This document shows, in pieces, positions 31,883 to 44,990 of a DNA stretch of 64,000 bases. The notes under the pieces are model-generated. The model was not told the DNA's origin. It searched no databases and saw only the letters and a program-made list of their open reading frames with translations. The stretch spans positions 186,001 to 250,000 of the forward strand of contig NZ_CP014989.1 in assembly GCF_001685415.1 (NCBI RefSeq), in the 5' to 3' direction. Numbering within the stretch: the first letter of the stretch is position 1; each line of letters begins with the position of its first letter. Origin of the DNA: Serinicoccus hydrothermalis. GTDB lineage: Bacteria; Actinomycetota; Actinomycetes; Actinomycetales; Dermatophilaceae. Position numbers and translations under genes: made by a program.

Positions 31883-32296
31883 GTGGCGGCACGCACCCGG
31901 GCCCGCAAGCGGGCCCTGGAGCTGCTGTTCGAGGCCGAGCAGCGCGGGGTCAACGTCGGTGAGCTGCTGGAGCAGCGGATCGAGGCCCCGACCACCCAGC
32001 ACGCGCTGCCGGACTACACCGTGGAGATCGTCCGTGGGGTGGTGAGCCGCTGGGGCCAGATCGAGGAGGTCCTCGCCACCTGGTCGCAGGGCTGGAGCCT
32101 GGAGCGGATGGCCGCCGTGGACCGCGCCGCCCTGCGCGTCGGCACCTGGGAGATCCTCTGGAACGACGAGGTGCCGGACATGGTCGCCGTGTCCGAGGCC
32201 GTCGAGCTGGTCCAGCGGATGAGCACCGACGAGTCCCCCGGCTTCGTCAACGGCCTCCTCGCCCGCATCTCCGAGGTCAAGCCCACCATCGTCTGA
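31883..32296 (+). CDS. nusB: Transcription antitermination factor NusB
   Basis: A 137-residue all-helical NusB: it starts VAARTRARKRALELLFEAEQ, with later ERMAAVDRAALRVGTWEIL and VSEAVELVQRMSTDESPGFV before NGLLARI. NusB binds BoxA RNA with NusE for rRNA antitermination. It begins three bases after efp. Immediately after its stop (32294-32296) the 22-bp repeat array starts. Confidence 0.96.
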   Translation: MAARTRARKRALELLFEAEQRGVNVGELLEQRIEAPTTQHALPDYTVEIVRGVVSRWGQIEEVLATWSQGWSLERMAAVDRAALRVGTWEILWNDEVPDMVAVSEAVELVQRMSTDESPGFVNGLLARISEVKPTIV

Positions 32297-32298
32297 CC

Positions 32299-32430
32299 GA
32301 CCGGCCGCACGGTTTGCTCCGACTGGCCGCGCGGTTTGCGTCGACCGGCCGCGCGGTTTGCGTCGACCGGCCGCGCGGTTTGGTCCGACTGGCCGCGCGG
32401 TTTGGTCCGACTGGCCGCACGGTATGCCGT
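32299..32430 (+). repeat. Left repeat array: six contiguous 22-bp units
   Basis: Six head-to-tail units of exactly 22 bp: 32299-32320, 32321-32342, 32343-32364, 32365-32386, 32387-32408, 32409-32430. All share the core GGCCGCRCGG followed by TTTG (TATG in the last). Each unit begins GACCGG or GACTGG and ends GCGTC, GGTCC or GCTCC. There are no spacers. The array begins two bases after the nusB stop and ends on the first base of the stop codon of the minus-strand AbiEi-like gene. Units point toward that gene. Confidence 0.95.
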
Positions 32431-33521
32431 CAGCCAGCCCGGCGCTTCCGGCGGCGGTAGCGAAGGTCCTCGGCGTCGACCGACGGTGTCTCCACGGAGA
32501 AGGGGAGCCGGCGCGCCTCGCCCTGATAGACGACATACCCCCGGAACTGCTCAGGACGGGAGGCCGCGAAGGCACCGCGCACGCGGGCGCACACGGCCTC
32601 AGGCTGATCGCGGACCTCGTCTGGCGTCCACCGCACGAAGGGCAGCCCCAGCTCCTCGATCGGCGCCTGTCGCCGCCGCTCCGCCTCGAGCCGGTCCCGC
32701 GCCACCTCCTCGAGTGGGCGATCGTCGCCAGGTTCGCGCAGGAAGTACTTGCTCTGCCCGTCGCACTCGCCCGCCACACCGACGTGCGGCCAGAGGCCGT
32801 CGAGCCGCGCCATCCATCGCTGGTGCTCGTCGAGGACGTCCACCTGGTGCAGCGGCATGGGTATGCCCAGGAGGTGGAGGCGCCCGAACGTGTACGACTC
32901 GGCCCACGACTCGCGGAGAGGGTCGGCCAGCCTGAGCACGGCCAGGGCGCGAGGGCGTCCTCGCCAGCGCCGCTGGGTGTCCAGCGCTCGTCGGACCTCG
33001 TCCATCGTGACCTGGCCCTCGCGCAGCGCGGCGTCGAGCAGTGCCAGGCCGTGCGGCACCGTGCGCACCCGCAGGAAGTCCGCGACGGTTCGCGGCCTCG
33101 TCGTCGTGAGGCGGCCGTCGATCTCCTCGACCGGGGTCTCGATCTTGGCGCTGTGCAGGCCGAGCTCGGGCTCACGTCGTGAGACCGGGGCACGTCGCAC
33201 GGCGGTGAGGTCGACCTCGGCCCCAGGACGAATGCTGACGGCGAACCGGTGGACGATCGCGCCACTCGTGTGGCTCGCGGCATGGCCGGGGCGCCTCCGG
33301 AGTTCGAGGTCAAGCTGCGCGAGATGGTCGGCGCGGTGCTCCTCCCACTTCTCCGTCAGCGGCGGTGCGGGCCCTGCCTTGGCATACCAGCCGTGGCGGA
33401 GCCACCGGATCTCGCCACGGTCGATCGCGCGATCGACATCGGCTCGGGTGGCCCCGGTGCCCAGCGCCTCGCCCAGTCGGAACACGTCAGGGAGCAGCGT
33501 CAGGTCCATGCCGACGATCAT
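32430..33521 (-). CDS. Orphan AbiEi-antitoxin-like protein with DUF559-type nuclease fold
   Basis: Minus-strand gene, 363 residues from ATG 33521 (MIVGMDLTLLPDVF; a second ATG at 33509 is possible). Residues 10-48 form a winged-helix module of the AbiEi N-terminal type (GATRADVDRAIDRGEIRWLR then HGWYA). The middle (80-200) matches AbiEi-family antitoxin cores. Residues 205-305 look like the DUF559/Vsr-related PD-(D/E)XK fold: ARLDGLWP (Asp241), GECDGQSKY (Glu252, Asp254, Lys258), a Glu/Arg helix and LGLPFVRWTPDEV. No AbiEii toxin is adjacent; neighbours are nusB and pyrR. AbiEi proteins bind repeats in their own promoter, so the flanking arrays may be operators. The function of such orphan genes, which I believe are common in actinobacteria, is not known to me. 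Confidence 0.8.
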   Translation of the reverse strand: MIVGMDLTLLPDVFRLGEALGTGATRADVDRAIDRGEIRWLRHGWYAKAGPAPPLTEKWEEHRADHLAQLDLELRRRPGHAASHTSGAIVHRFAVSIRPGAEVDLTAVRRAPVSRREPELGLHSAKIETPVEEIDGRLTTTRPRTVADFLRVRTVPHGLALLDAALREGQVTMDEVRRALDTQRRWRGRPRALAVLRLADPLRESWAESYTFGRLHLLGIPMPLHQVDVLDEHQRWMARLDGLWPHVGVAGECDGQSKYFLREPGDDRPLEEVARDRLEAERRRQAPIEELGLPFVRWTPDEVRDQPEAVCARVRGAFAASRPEQFRGYVVYQGEARRLPFSVETPSVDAEDLRYRRRKRRAG

Positions 33522-33560
33522 GTCCAGGTATGCCCAGGAGTGGGACGGTGCGAGCGAATC

Positions 33561-33569
33561 TGTGGATAA
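33561..33569 (-). promoter_or_regulatory. Perfect DnaA-box sequence (TTATCCACA)
   Basis: The minus strand reads TTATCCACA (plus strand TGTGGATAA), the exact consensus DnaA box, between the right repeat array and the start of the AbiEi-like gene. It is AT-rich for this genome and lies where the gene's promoter should be. It is single, so it is not an origin; binding is unproven. Confidence 0.4.
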
Positions 33570-35262
<1,693 letters not shown>

Positions 35263-35266
<4 letters not shown>

Positions 35267-36597
35267 GCACCACACCACCCCTGCTCATCACGGGTGCCGA
35301 CATCGCGGGGGAGGGAGCCGGCGACGTGCTCGTCGTCGACGGCACCATCCGCGCCGTGGGCGCCGACGCCGCGGGGCAGGCCCCGCAGGGCACCTCCCGC
35401 CTCTCCGCCGACGGGCTGGTCCTCCTGCCCGGCCTCGTCGACCTGCACACGCACCTGCGCGAGCCCGGCCGCGAGGACGCCGAGACCGTCGAGACCGGCT
35501 CCCAGGCCGCGGCGCTGGGCGGCTTCACCGCGGTCCTCGCCATGGCCAACACGAGCCCGGTCACCGACAGCGCCGAGGTCGCCGAGACGGTCCTCGACCT
35601 GGGCCGCCGCGCCGGGTATGTCGACGTCCAGCCGGTCGGCGCCGTCACCAAGTCCCTGGCCGGCGAGGAGCTCGCCGAGCTGGGCCTCATGGCCCGCTCC
35701 CGCGCGCGGGTCCGGGTCTTCTCCGACGACGGCCGGTGCGTCCACGACGCCCGGCTCATGCGCCGTGCGCTGGAGTACGTCAAGACCTTCGACGGCGTCG
35801 TCTCGCAGCACGCGCAGGACCCCCGGCTCGCCGACGGGTCGGCCTGCTGCCACGAGGGCGAGCTCTCCGGGCGGCTCGGGCTGCCCGGCTGGCCCGGGGT
35901 GGCCGAGGAGACGATCGTCGCCCGGGACGTCATGCTGGCCCGGCACACCGGCTCGCGGGTGCACGTGGCGCACGTCTCCACCGCGGGCAGCGTCGAGGTG
36001 GTGCGCTGGGCCAAGGCCCAGGGCATCGCGGTGACCGCGGAGGTGACCCCGCACCACCTCATGCTCACCCAGGACGAGCTGGTCGGCTACGACCCGACCT
36101 ACAAGGTCAACCCGCCGCTGCGCCCGACCGAGGACACCCTGGCCCTGCGCGAGGCGCTGGCCGACGGCACGATCGACGCGGTCGCGACCGACCACGCCCC
36201 GCACGTCCGCCAGGACAAGGAGCACGCCTTCGCCGACGCGGCCTTCGGCATGCTCGGGCTGGAGACCGCCCTCCCGGTGGTGTCCACGACGATGGTCGCC
36301 GAGGGTCGCATGACCTGGGCCGACGTCGCCCGCACCATGTCGACCGCGCCGGCGCGGATCGCCCGGCTCGAGCACCACGGGCGGGGGGTCGTCGCCGGCG
36401 CACCGGCCCACCTCACGCTCGTCGACCCCACCCGCACGCGCACGATCGACCGGGCCCTGTCCCGCTCGCTCTCCCGCAACAACCCCTGGCACGGTCGCGA
36501 GCTGACCGGCACCGTGCACCTGACGATGCTCCGCGGCCAGGTGACGGCGCGCGAGGGCCTGGTCTGGGCAGACACCACCACGAAGGAGCAGCGGTGA
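35263..36597 (+). CDS. pyrC: Dihydroorotase
   Basis: A 444-residue class I dihydroorotase, zinc amidohydrolase. Metal ligands in [12 protein letters not shown]; the substrate region NTSPVTDS; further His ligands in VSQHAQDP and [11 protein letters not shown]; catalytic Asp in ATDHAPH, with the [12 protein letters not shown] stretch after it. The coupled order pyrB-pyrC is typical. GTG 35263 overlaps the pyrB stop (GTGA). Confidence 0.96.
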
Positions 36598-37751
36598 CCC
36601 CCACGGCACACGAGCCCGCCGTCCTCGTCCTCGAGGACGGCCGGACCTTCCGCGGCGAGGCCTACGGCGCCCGCGGCGAGACGGTCGGCGAGGCCGTCTT
36701 CTGCACCGGCATGACCGGCTACCAGGAGACGCTCACCGACCCCTCCTACCACCGGCAGGTCGTCGTCATGACGGCGCCGCACATCGGCAACACCGGGGTC
36801 AACCAGGCCGACATGGAGAGCCAGCGCATCTGGGTGGCGGGGTATGTCGTCCGCGACCCCGCGGTCCGGCCCTCCAACTGGCGCTCCCAGGGCGACCTCG
36901 GCGACGCCCTGGACGGCGCGGGGGTCGTGGGGATCAGCGGCGTGGACACCCGCGCGCTCACCCTGCACCTGCGCGACCGGGGCGCGATGCGGGTCGGCAT
37001 CTTCTCCGGCGAGGCGGCGCGGGCCCCGCACGAGGAGCTGCTGCGCACCGTCACCGAGACCCCGCGGATGGCCGGCTCCGCCCTGGCCGCCGAGGTCTCC
37101 ACGCAGGAGGCGTATGTCGTCGCCCCGCCGGAGGGGACGCCCACCCGTTTCCGGGTCGCGGCCCTCGACCTCGGGATCAAGGGGATGACCCCGGCCCTGC
37201 TGGCCCGGCGCGGCATCGAGGTGCACGTGCTCCCCAGCACGACGACCAGCGAGGAGCTGCTCGCGCTGGAGCCGGACGGGGTCTTCTTCTCCAACGGCCC
37301 CGGCGACCCGGCCACCGCGGAGCACGAGGTGGCGCTGCTGCAGGACGTGCTCGAGCGGCGCATCCCCTTCTTCGGCATCTGCTTCGGCAACCAGCTGCTC
37401 GGCCGCGCCCTGGGCCTGTCCACCTACAAGCTCGCCTTCGGGCACCGCGGCATCAACCAGCCGGTGCTGGACCGCACCACCGGCAAGGTGGAGGTCACCA
37501 GCCACAACCACGGCTTCGCCATCGCCTGGCCCGAGGGCATACCGACCGACCAGCCGGTCGACACGGCCTACGGCGCCGTCCGCTGCGACCACGTGGCCCT
37601 CAACGACGACGTGGTCGAGGGGCTGTCCTGCGTCGACGTGCCCGCCTTCAGCGTGCAGTACCACCCCGAGGCCGCGGCCGGCCCGCACGACGCGGAGTAC
37701 CTCTTCGACCGCTTCGTGGACCTTCTGCAGACCTCGACCAAGGAGTCCTGA
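36594..37751 (+). CDS. carA: Carbamoyl-phosphate synthase, small (glutaminase) subunit
   Basis: A 385-residue class I glutamine amidotransferase. The N-terminal CarA domain has [19 protein letters not shown]; the glutaminase domain has FSNGPGDPA, the nucleophile Cys in [10 protein letters not shown] and the catalytic His-Glu in [10 protein letters not shown]. It supplies ammonia to CarB. GTG 36594 overlaps the pyrC stop. Confidence 0.97.
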   Translation: MTPTAHEPAVLVLEDGRTFRGEAYGARGETVGEAVFCTGMTGYQETLTDPSYHRQVVVMTAPHIGNTGVNQADMESQRIWVAGYVVRDPAVRPSNWRSQGDLGDALDGAGVVGISGVDTRALTLHLRDRGAMRVGIFSGEAARAPHEELLRTVTETPRMAGSALAAEVSTQEAYVVAPPEGTPTRFRVAALDLGIKGMTPALLARRGIEVHVLPSTTTSEELLALEPDGVFFSNGPGDPATAEHEVALLQDVLERRIPFFGICFGNQLLGRALGLSTYKLAFGHRGINQPVLDRTTGKVEVTSHNHGFAIAWPEGIPTDQPVDTAYGAVRCDHVALNDDVVEGLSCVDVPAFSVQYHPEAAAGPHDAEYLFDRFVDLLQTSTKES

Positions 37752-37754
37752 GCA

Positions 37755-41099
<3,345 letters not shown>

Positions 41100-41109
41100 G
41101 GCCGCCGGG

Positions 41110-41922
41110 ATGACCTCGCCGGACCGGGACCGCCACCACCACGGCTCGGTGCTCGAGGCCGAGGTCACCCTGACCAGACCGTCCGGGGCCTACGACGTCG
41201 TCAGCCTCGCGGTGCCCTCGGACCCGGTGTGGGAGCGGTGCCGCCCCGGGCAGTTCCTCGTGCTGCCCGGCGACCTCGGTCGGGGGGAGCCGTTGCCCAC
41301 CCTGCTCTGGGTGGCCGGGGTGTCGGTGGACCCGCTGCACGGCACCGCGGTGGAGGTGGTGCTGCCCGCGGCGGAGCGACACCGTTTGACCGACGGCCGG
41401 CGCCACCGGCTGCTCGGGCCGCTGGGCCGCGGCTTCGGCCTGCCCGCCCACCCGGTGCCCGTCCTCGTCGCCGGGCACGAGGCGGCGACGGTCCCGCTGC
41501 GCTGGCTCGTCCCGCTGCTCCGGGAGCGGGGCAGCGAGGTGCACCTCGTGCTCTCCGCGGACGACCCCGACCGGCACCTCGACGTCGGGCTGCTGCGGCG
41601 CCAGGCGGCCACCGTGGTGCTCACCGACGGCGCCGAGCTCGGGCCGACCGTCGCCCGGAGGCTGGACGAGGAGCAGGACGTCGCCGTCGTCTACGCCGCC
41701 GGGTCGCGCGACCAGGTCCACGAGCTCGCGGGCGCCTCGCGTCAGCGGGGCAGGGTGTCCCGGGTGCTGGCCCTGGACCTGCAGGAGCCGGTGCTGTGCG
41801 GGACGGGCCTGTGCGGGCAGTGCGACCTGCTGGTCGAGGCCGAGCGGTCGGCGCGCCTGCTGCGGGCGTGCCTGGAGGGACCGGTCGTGCCGGGGGAGCT
41901 GGTGGCCGATGCCGCGCGGTGA
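41110..41922 (+). CDS. PyrK-like dihydroorotate dehydrogenase electron-transfer subunit, flavin motifs lost
   Basis: A 270-residue ferredoxin-reductase-fold protein in the PyrK position. The C-terminal [2Fe-2S] site is intact: CGTGLCGQC (residues about 230-238) with a fourth Cys at about 253 in LRACLEGPVV. PGQFLVLPG and LLGPLGRGF are recognisable. But the FAD-binding RRPISI-type motif is replaced by LPTLLWVAGV, and the GGGIGVPPL pyridine-nucleotide loop by GHEAATVPL. It may carry electrons through its cluster without FAD/NAD, or be a remnant. ATG 41110, 11 bases after carB. Overlaps the next gene by 14 bp. Confidence 0.75.
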   Translation: MTSPDRDRHHHGSVLEAEVTLTRPSGAYDVVSLAVPSDPVWERCRPGQFLVLPGDLGRGEPLPTLLWVAGVSVDPLHGTAVEVVLPAAERHRLTDGRRHRLLGPLGRGFGLPAHPVPVLVAGHEAATVPLRWLVPLLRERGSEVHLVLSADDPDRHLDVGLLRRQAATVVLTDGAELGPTVARRLDEEQDVAVVYAAGSRDQVHELAGASRQRGRVSRVLALDLQEPVLCGTGLCGQCDLLVEAERSARLLRACLEGPVVPGELVADAAR

Positions 41923-42727
41923 CCTGCTTCCCCGGGTGCTCGTCGCCCCGGGTGCCGTCGACGACGCGCGCGGGCTGGTCCGCTTCGGGACCCTCGACGG
42001 GCTGCTGGTCCCGGTCGGTCCCGTGGTGGGCGAGCCGGAGCGCGTCGGGCCGGCGGTCGTCCACGGCGCCGGCCCGGGAGGACTGGAGCACGGCTCGGCC
42101 CCGGGAGTCGGGCTGCTGACCGCGGTCGACCGGTTGCGCTGGTGCGCCACCCGGGGGCTGCGTGCCGTGGTGGCGGTGCGGGGCACCGTCCACGGCCCGC
42201 GTGAGCCGGCGGTGCTCGCCGGGCGCCTGTGCCGGGGTCTGGAGGGCGACGCCGTCGCCGCGGTCGAGGTCGACCTGCGGGAGGCCGACGACCAGCACGC
42301 GCTGCGCGTCCTGGCGCGGCTGCGCGAGGAGACGCCCCGGGACCTGCTGCTGCTCGCCCGGCTCTCGGCGCTGCAGCCGGACCTGGTCGGGGTGGCACGA
42401 GGTGCGGTCGCCGGTGGCGCGGGAGGGGTCGTGGTCTGCGGCTCGGTGCCGCTGGACGAGGGCCGCTGGTGGTCCGGCCCCTCGACCGGTGCGGTCAGCC
42501 GCGCCGGCGTGCGCCGGCTGGCGTCAGCGGCCCGCGAGCAGCGCTGGCCGGTGGTCCCCCTCGTCGCCGCCGGCGGCGTCCACGACCTCGCCAGCGCGCG
42601 GAGCGCCCTTGCCGCCGGCGCGACGTCGGTCCAGCTCGGCACCGCGCTGTGGGCCGACCCCACGCTGCTGTGGACCATCGCCCACGACCTCGAACGGCTG
42701 CCGGAACCCCCGGAGGAGAACCCATGA
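41909..42727 (+). CDS. PyrD-like (class 1B dihydroorotate dehydrogenase) protein, catalytic motifs degenerate
   Basis: A 272-residue TIM-barrel protein. The C-terminal FMN-phosphate region is well kept (VAAGGVHDLASARSALAAGA then TSVQLGTALWADP), as is a PSTGAVSRA loop resembling LSGPAIKP. The rest is eroded: the family's NPIIPASG becomes PRVLVAPG, the FMN/active-site Lys region reads LLVPVGP, NISCPN with its neighbouring catalytic base becomes VDLREA, and VKLSP becomes ARLSA. No catalytic Cys or Ser is apparent. It lies between the PyrK-like gene and pyrF. GGGGGAG at 41892-41898 supports ATG 41909. It may be inactive, or use a different substrate. Confidence 0.7.
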   Translation: MPRGDLLPRVLVAPGAVDDARGLVRFGTLDGLLVPVGPVVGEPERVGPAVVHGAGPGGLEHGSAPGVGLLTAVDRLRWCATRGLRAVVAVRGTVHGPREPAVLAGRLCRGLEGDAVAAVEVDLREADDQHALRVLARLREETPRDLLLLARLSALQPDLVGVARGAVAGGAGGVVVCGSVPLDEGRWWSGPSTGAVSRAGVRRLASAAREQRWPVVPLVAAGGVHDLASARSALAAGATSVQLGTALWADPTLLWTIAHDLERLPEPPEENP

Positions 42728-43593
42728 CCACGAGCCCGCACGACCCGCAGACCCGGTCCGGTCCCCGGCCGCGCTTCGGCAGCCGCCTCGTCGAGGCGAT
42801 CGACCGGCACGGCCCGCTGTGCGTCGGGCTGGACCCGCACCGCGAGCTGCTGGAGCGGTGGGGCCTGCCGGACACCGCCGAGGGCGTCGGGGAGCTGTGC
42901 TCGGTGGTCCTGGACGCCGCCACCGGCCGCTGCGCCGCGGTCAAGCCGCAGTCGGCCTTCTTCGAGCGGCACGGGGCGGCGGGCATCGCCGTCCTCGAGG
43001 ACGTCCTGCGCACCTGCCGCGAGCAGGGCCTGCTGACCGTGCTCGACGTCAAGCGCGGCGACATCGGCTCCACCATGGCCGGGTATGCCCAGGCCTACCT
43101 CGCCGACGACGCCCCGCTGGCGGCCGACGCGGTCACGCTGAGCCCCTTCCTCGGGTACGGGTCGCTCGCCCCGGCCGTGGACCTCGCGCGTGCCACCGGC
43201 CGGGGGGTCTTCGTCCTGGTGCGCACCTCCAACCCGGAGGGCGGCGAGGTGCAGCGCGCCGGCGATCCCGCGGTGGCGCACCGGCTGATGCAGCAGGTCG
43301 GCCGGGACAACGCCGGGCAGGAGCCCTGCGGCGACGTCGGCGTGGTCGTCGGGGCGACGCTCGACCCGGTCGGGGAGCAGCTGGACCTCGAGGGCTCGCT
43401 CGCACCCGTCCTCGCGCCGGGCGTCGGGGCCCAGGGTGCCGACGAGCACGACGTCGCGCGCGCCTTCGCCGGTGCCCGCGGCCGCGTGCTCGTGCCCGTG
43501 TCGCGGGGCCTCCTCGGGGAGGGCCCGGACGGCGTCGGGACGGCCGTGGAGTCCTGGGCGCAGCGGCTGGCCGGGGCCGTGGGGGACCCCTGA
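42724..43593 (+). CDS. pyrF: Orotidine 5'-phosphate decarboxylase (type 2)
   Basis: A 289-residue decarboxylase giving UMP. The catalytic Asp-Lys-Asp array is in LDVKRGDIGSTM; VGLDPHRELL and KPQSAFFERHG are further substrate-binding parts; the phosphate loop is near LVPVSRGLLGEG. The longer type 2 form is the usual actinobacterial version. ATG 42724 overlaps the preceding stop. A weak hairpin (GGACCC, loop CTGA, GGGTCC at 43584-43599) spans the stop codon and may end the operon. Confidence 0.95.
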   Translation: MTTSPHDPQTRSGPRPRFGSRLVEAIDRHGPLCVGLDPHRELLERWGLPDTAEGVGELCSVVLDAATGRCAAVKPQSAFFERHGAAGIAVLEDVLRTCREQGLLTVLDVKRGDIGSTMAGYAQAYLADDAPLAADAVTLSPFLGYGSLAPAVDLARATGRGVFVLVRTSNPEGGEVQRAGDPAVAHRLMQQVGRDNAGQEPCGDVGVVVGATLDPVGEQLDLEGSLAPVLAPGVGAQGADEHDVARAFAGARGRVLVPVSRGLLGEGPDGVGTAVESWAQRLAGAVGDP

Positions 43594-43639
43594 GGGTCCT
43601 GCCTCCGCAGGTCAGCCGGACGGGCCGGGGACGCACGGG

Positions 43640-43669
43640 TTGGCACCAGCCGGAGAGGGTCGCTATGTT
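43640..43669 (+). promoter_or_regulatory. mihF promoter (-35 TTGGCA, -10 TATGTT)
   Basis: TTGGCA at 43640-43645 and TATGTT at 43664-43669 with an 18-base spacer, the best two-element promoter in the window. The predicted start, near 43676, leaves a leader of about 44 bases before mihF with AAGGAG at 43707-43712. Confidence 0.65.
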
Positions 43670-43719
43670 CGACGGCACCAGGGTTGTCCCCTGGCACTGG
43701 ACGATCAAGGAGTTGGACC

Positions 43720-44037
43720 GTGGCCCTTCCTGAGCTGACGCCGGAGCAGCGCGCCGACGCACTCGCCAAGGCGGCCGCCGCCCGTCGCGAGCGGGCAGCC
43801 GTCAAGAACCGCCTGAAGAACTCCCAGGGCTCTCTCAAGGACGTCATCGCCGAGGGCAAGGAGAACGACGTCATCGGCAAGATGAAGGTCTCCGCGCTCC
43901 TGGAGTCGATGCCCGGCGTGGGGCGGGTGCGTGCCCGTCAGCTCATGGAGGAGATCGGCATCTCCGAGAGCCGCCGCGTGCGCGGGCTGGGCGCCAACCA
44001 GGTGCACCACCTGCTCGACCACTTCAGCGACCGCTGA
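43720..44037 (+). CDS. mihF: Actinobacterial integration host factor (mIHF)
   Basis: A 105-residue nucleoid protein. The N-terminal helix is very basic/alanine rich ([18 protein letters not shown]), and the core has the S13-like helix-two-turn-helix DNA-binding motif [18 protein letters not shown]. Members bind and bend DNA and are essential in mycobacteria, where the gene also precedes gmk. GTG 43720 follows AAGGAG. Confidence 0.95.
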   Translation: MALPELTPEQRADALAKAAAARRERAAVKNRLKNSQGSLKDVIAEGKENDVIGKMKVSALLESMPGVGRVRARQLMEEIGISESRRVRGLGANQVHHLLDHFSDR

Positions 44038-44099
44038 GCACCGCGGGGACGGCCGGCCCGCCGCAGGGCGCCCCGGCCGGCGGCGCGCGACGCCGTCTC

Positions 44100-44672
44100 G
44101 TGGTGCTGGCCGGGCCCACGGCGGTCGGCAAGGGGACGGTCGCGGCCTACGTCCGCGAGCACCACCCGGACGTGTGGCTCTCGGTCTCGGCGACCACCCG
44201 GCGTCCGCGTCCGACCGAGCGCGAGGGGGAGCACTACTTCTTCGTCGACGACGCGGAGTTCGACCGGCTCCAGGAGTCCGGCGAGCTGCTCGAGTGGGCC
44301 ACGGTGCACGGCCGGGCGCGCTACGGCACGCCGCGCGGCCCGGTGGAGCACTCCCTGGAGCGGGGGCGGCCCACCATGCTGGAGATCGACCTCCAGGGCG
44401 CCCGCCAGGTGCGGGAGGCCATGCCCGAGGCGCTCTTCGTCTTCCTCGCGCCCCCCACCTGGGAGGAGCTGGTGCAGCGGCTCGTGGGTCGGGGCACCGA
44501 GACCGAGGCCGAGCGCACCCGCCGGCTGGAGACCGCCCGGACCGAGCTGGCGGCCGCGCAGGAGTTCGACGTGACCATCGTCAACGACGATGTCGCCCGG
44601 GCGGCCGAGGAACTCGTATCATTGATGGTCGACCCCCCAGCACCCACCCGAACGACGACGACGAAGGACTGA
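44100..44672 (+). CDS. gmk: Guanylate kinase
   Basis: A 190-residue GMP kinase as annotated from GTG 44100. P-loop [10 protein letters not shown] at residues 5-14 (Ala in place of the common Gly), then [25 protein letters not shown] and [11 protein letters not shown] for GMP binding, and the lid [10 protein letters not shown]. The start is doubtful: there is no Shine-Dalgarno before 44100, and the frame stays open upstream to CTG 44034, which would overlap the mihF stop as CTGA and add a 22-residue Ala/Gly/Pro-rich leader ending RRRL. No ATG, GTG or TTG lies between. Confidence 0.92.
   Translation: MVLAGPTAVGKGTVAAYVREHHPDVWLSVSATTRRPRPTEREGEHYFFVDDAEFDRLQESGELLEWATVHGRARYGTPRGPVEHSLERGRPTMLEIDLQGARQVREAMPEALFVFLAPPTWEELVQRLVGRGTETEAERTRRLETARTELAAAQEFDVTIVNDDVARAAEELVSLMVDPPAPTRTTTTKD
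44617..44622 (+). promoter_or_regulatory. Possible rpoZ promoter -10 within gmk
   Basis: TATCAT at 44617-44622 inside the 3' end of gmk is a rare AT-rich hexamer in this genome and fits a -10. It would start a transcript near 44629, about 51 bases before rpoZ. No -35 is clear. Confidence 0.3.
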
Positions 44673-44679
44673 GAGCACC

Positions 44680-44949
44680 GTGAGCGGAACCGGCACCATC
44701 GCCCACCCCGACGGCATCACCAACCCCCCGATCGACAGCCTGCTGCAGCGCGCGGACAGCAAGTACGCGCTGGTCATCTACGCCGCCAAGCGCGCCCGGC
44801 AGATCAACGCCTACTACTCCCAGCTGAGCGAGGGCCTGCTGGAGTACGTCGGCCCGCTCGTCGAGGCCGACGCCACCGACAAGCCGCTGTCGATCGCCCT
44901 GCACGAGATCGACCAGGGCAAGCTGCACACCAGCTCGCCCGAGAGCTGA
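44680..44949 (+). CDS. rpoZ: RNA polymerase omega subunit
   Basis: An 89-residue omega subunit. The conserved core is [20 protein letters not shown] followed by [14 protein letters not shown]; the C-terminal [15 protein letters not shown] is the actinobacterial form. It binds and stabilises beta' in RNA polymerase. GTG start seven bases after gmk. Order gmk-rpoZ-coaBC-metK matches mycobacteria. Confidence 0.95.
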   Translation: MSGTGTIAHPDGITNPPIDSLLQRADSKYALVIYAAKRARQINAYYSQLSEGLLEYVGPLVEADATDKPLSIALHEIDQGKLHTSSPES

Positions 44950-44990
44950 GCGACCCCCACCACGACCCGCGGACGGGAGGCGACGGCGGT

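Noticed and set aside
32299-32430. CRISPR-like array
   Set aside because: Units are contiguous with no spacers between them, and no cas genes are present.
43584-43599. Terminator at the end of pyrF
   Set aside because: Only a six-base stem overlapping the stop codon; noted in the pyrF entry but not supported as a separate feature.
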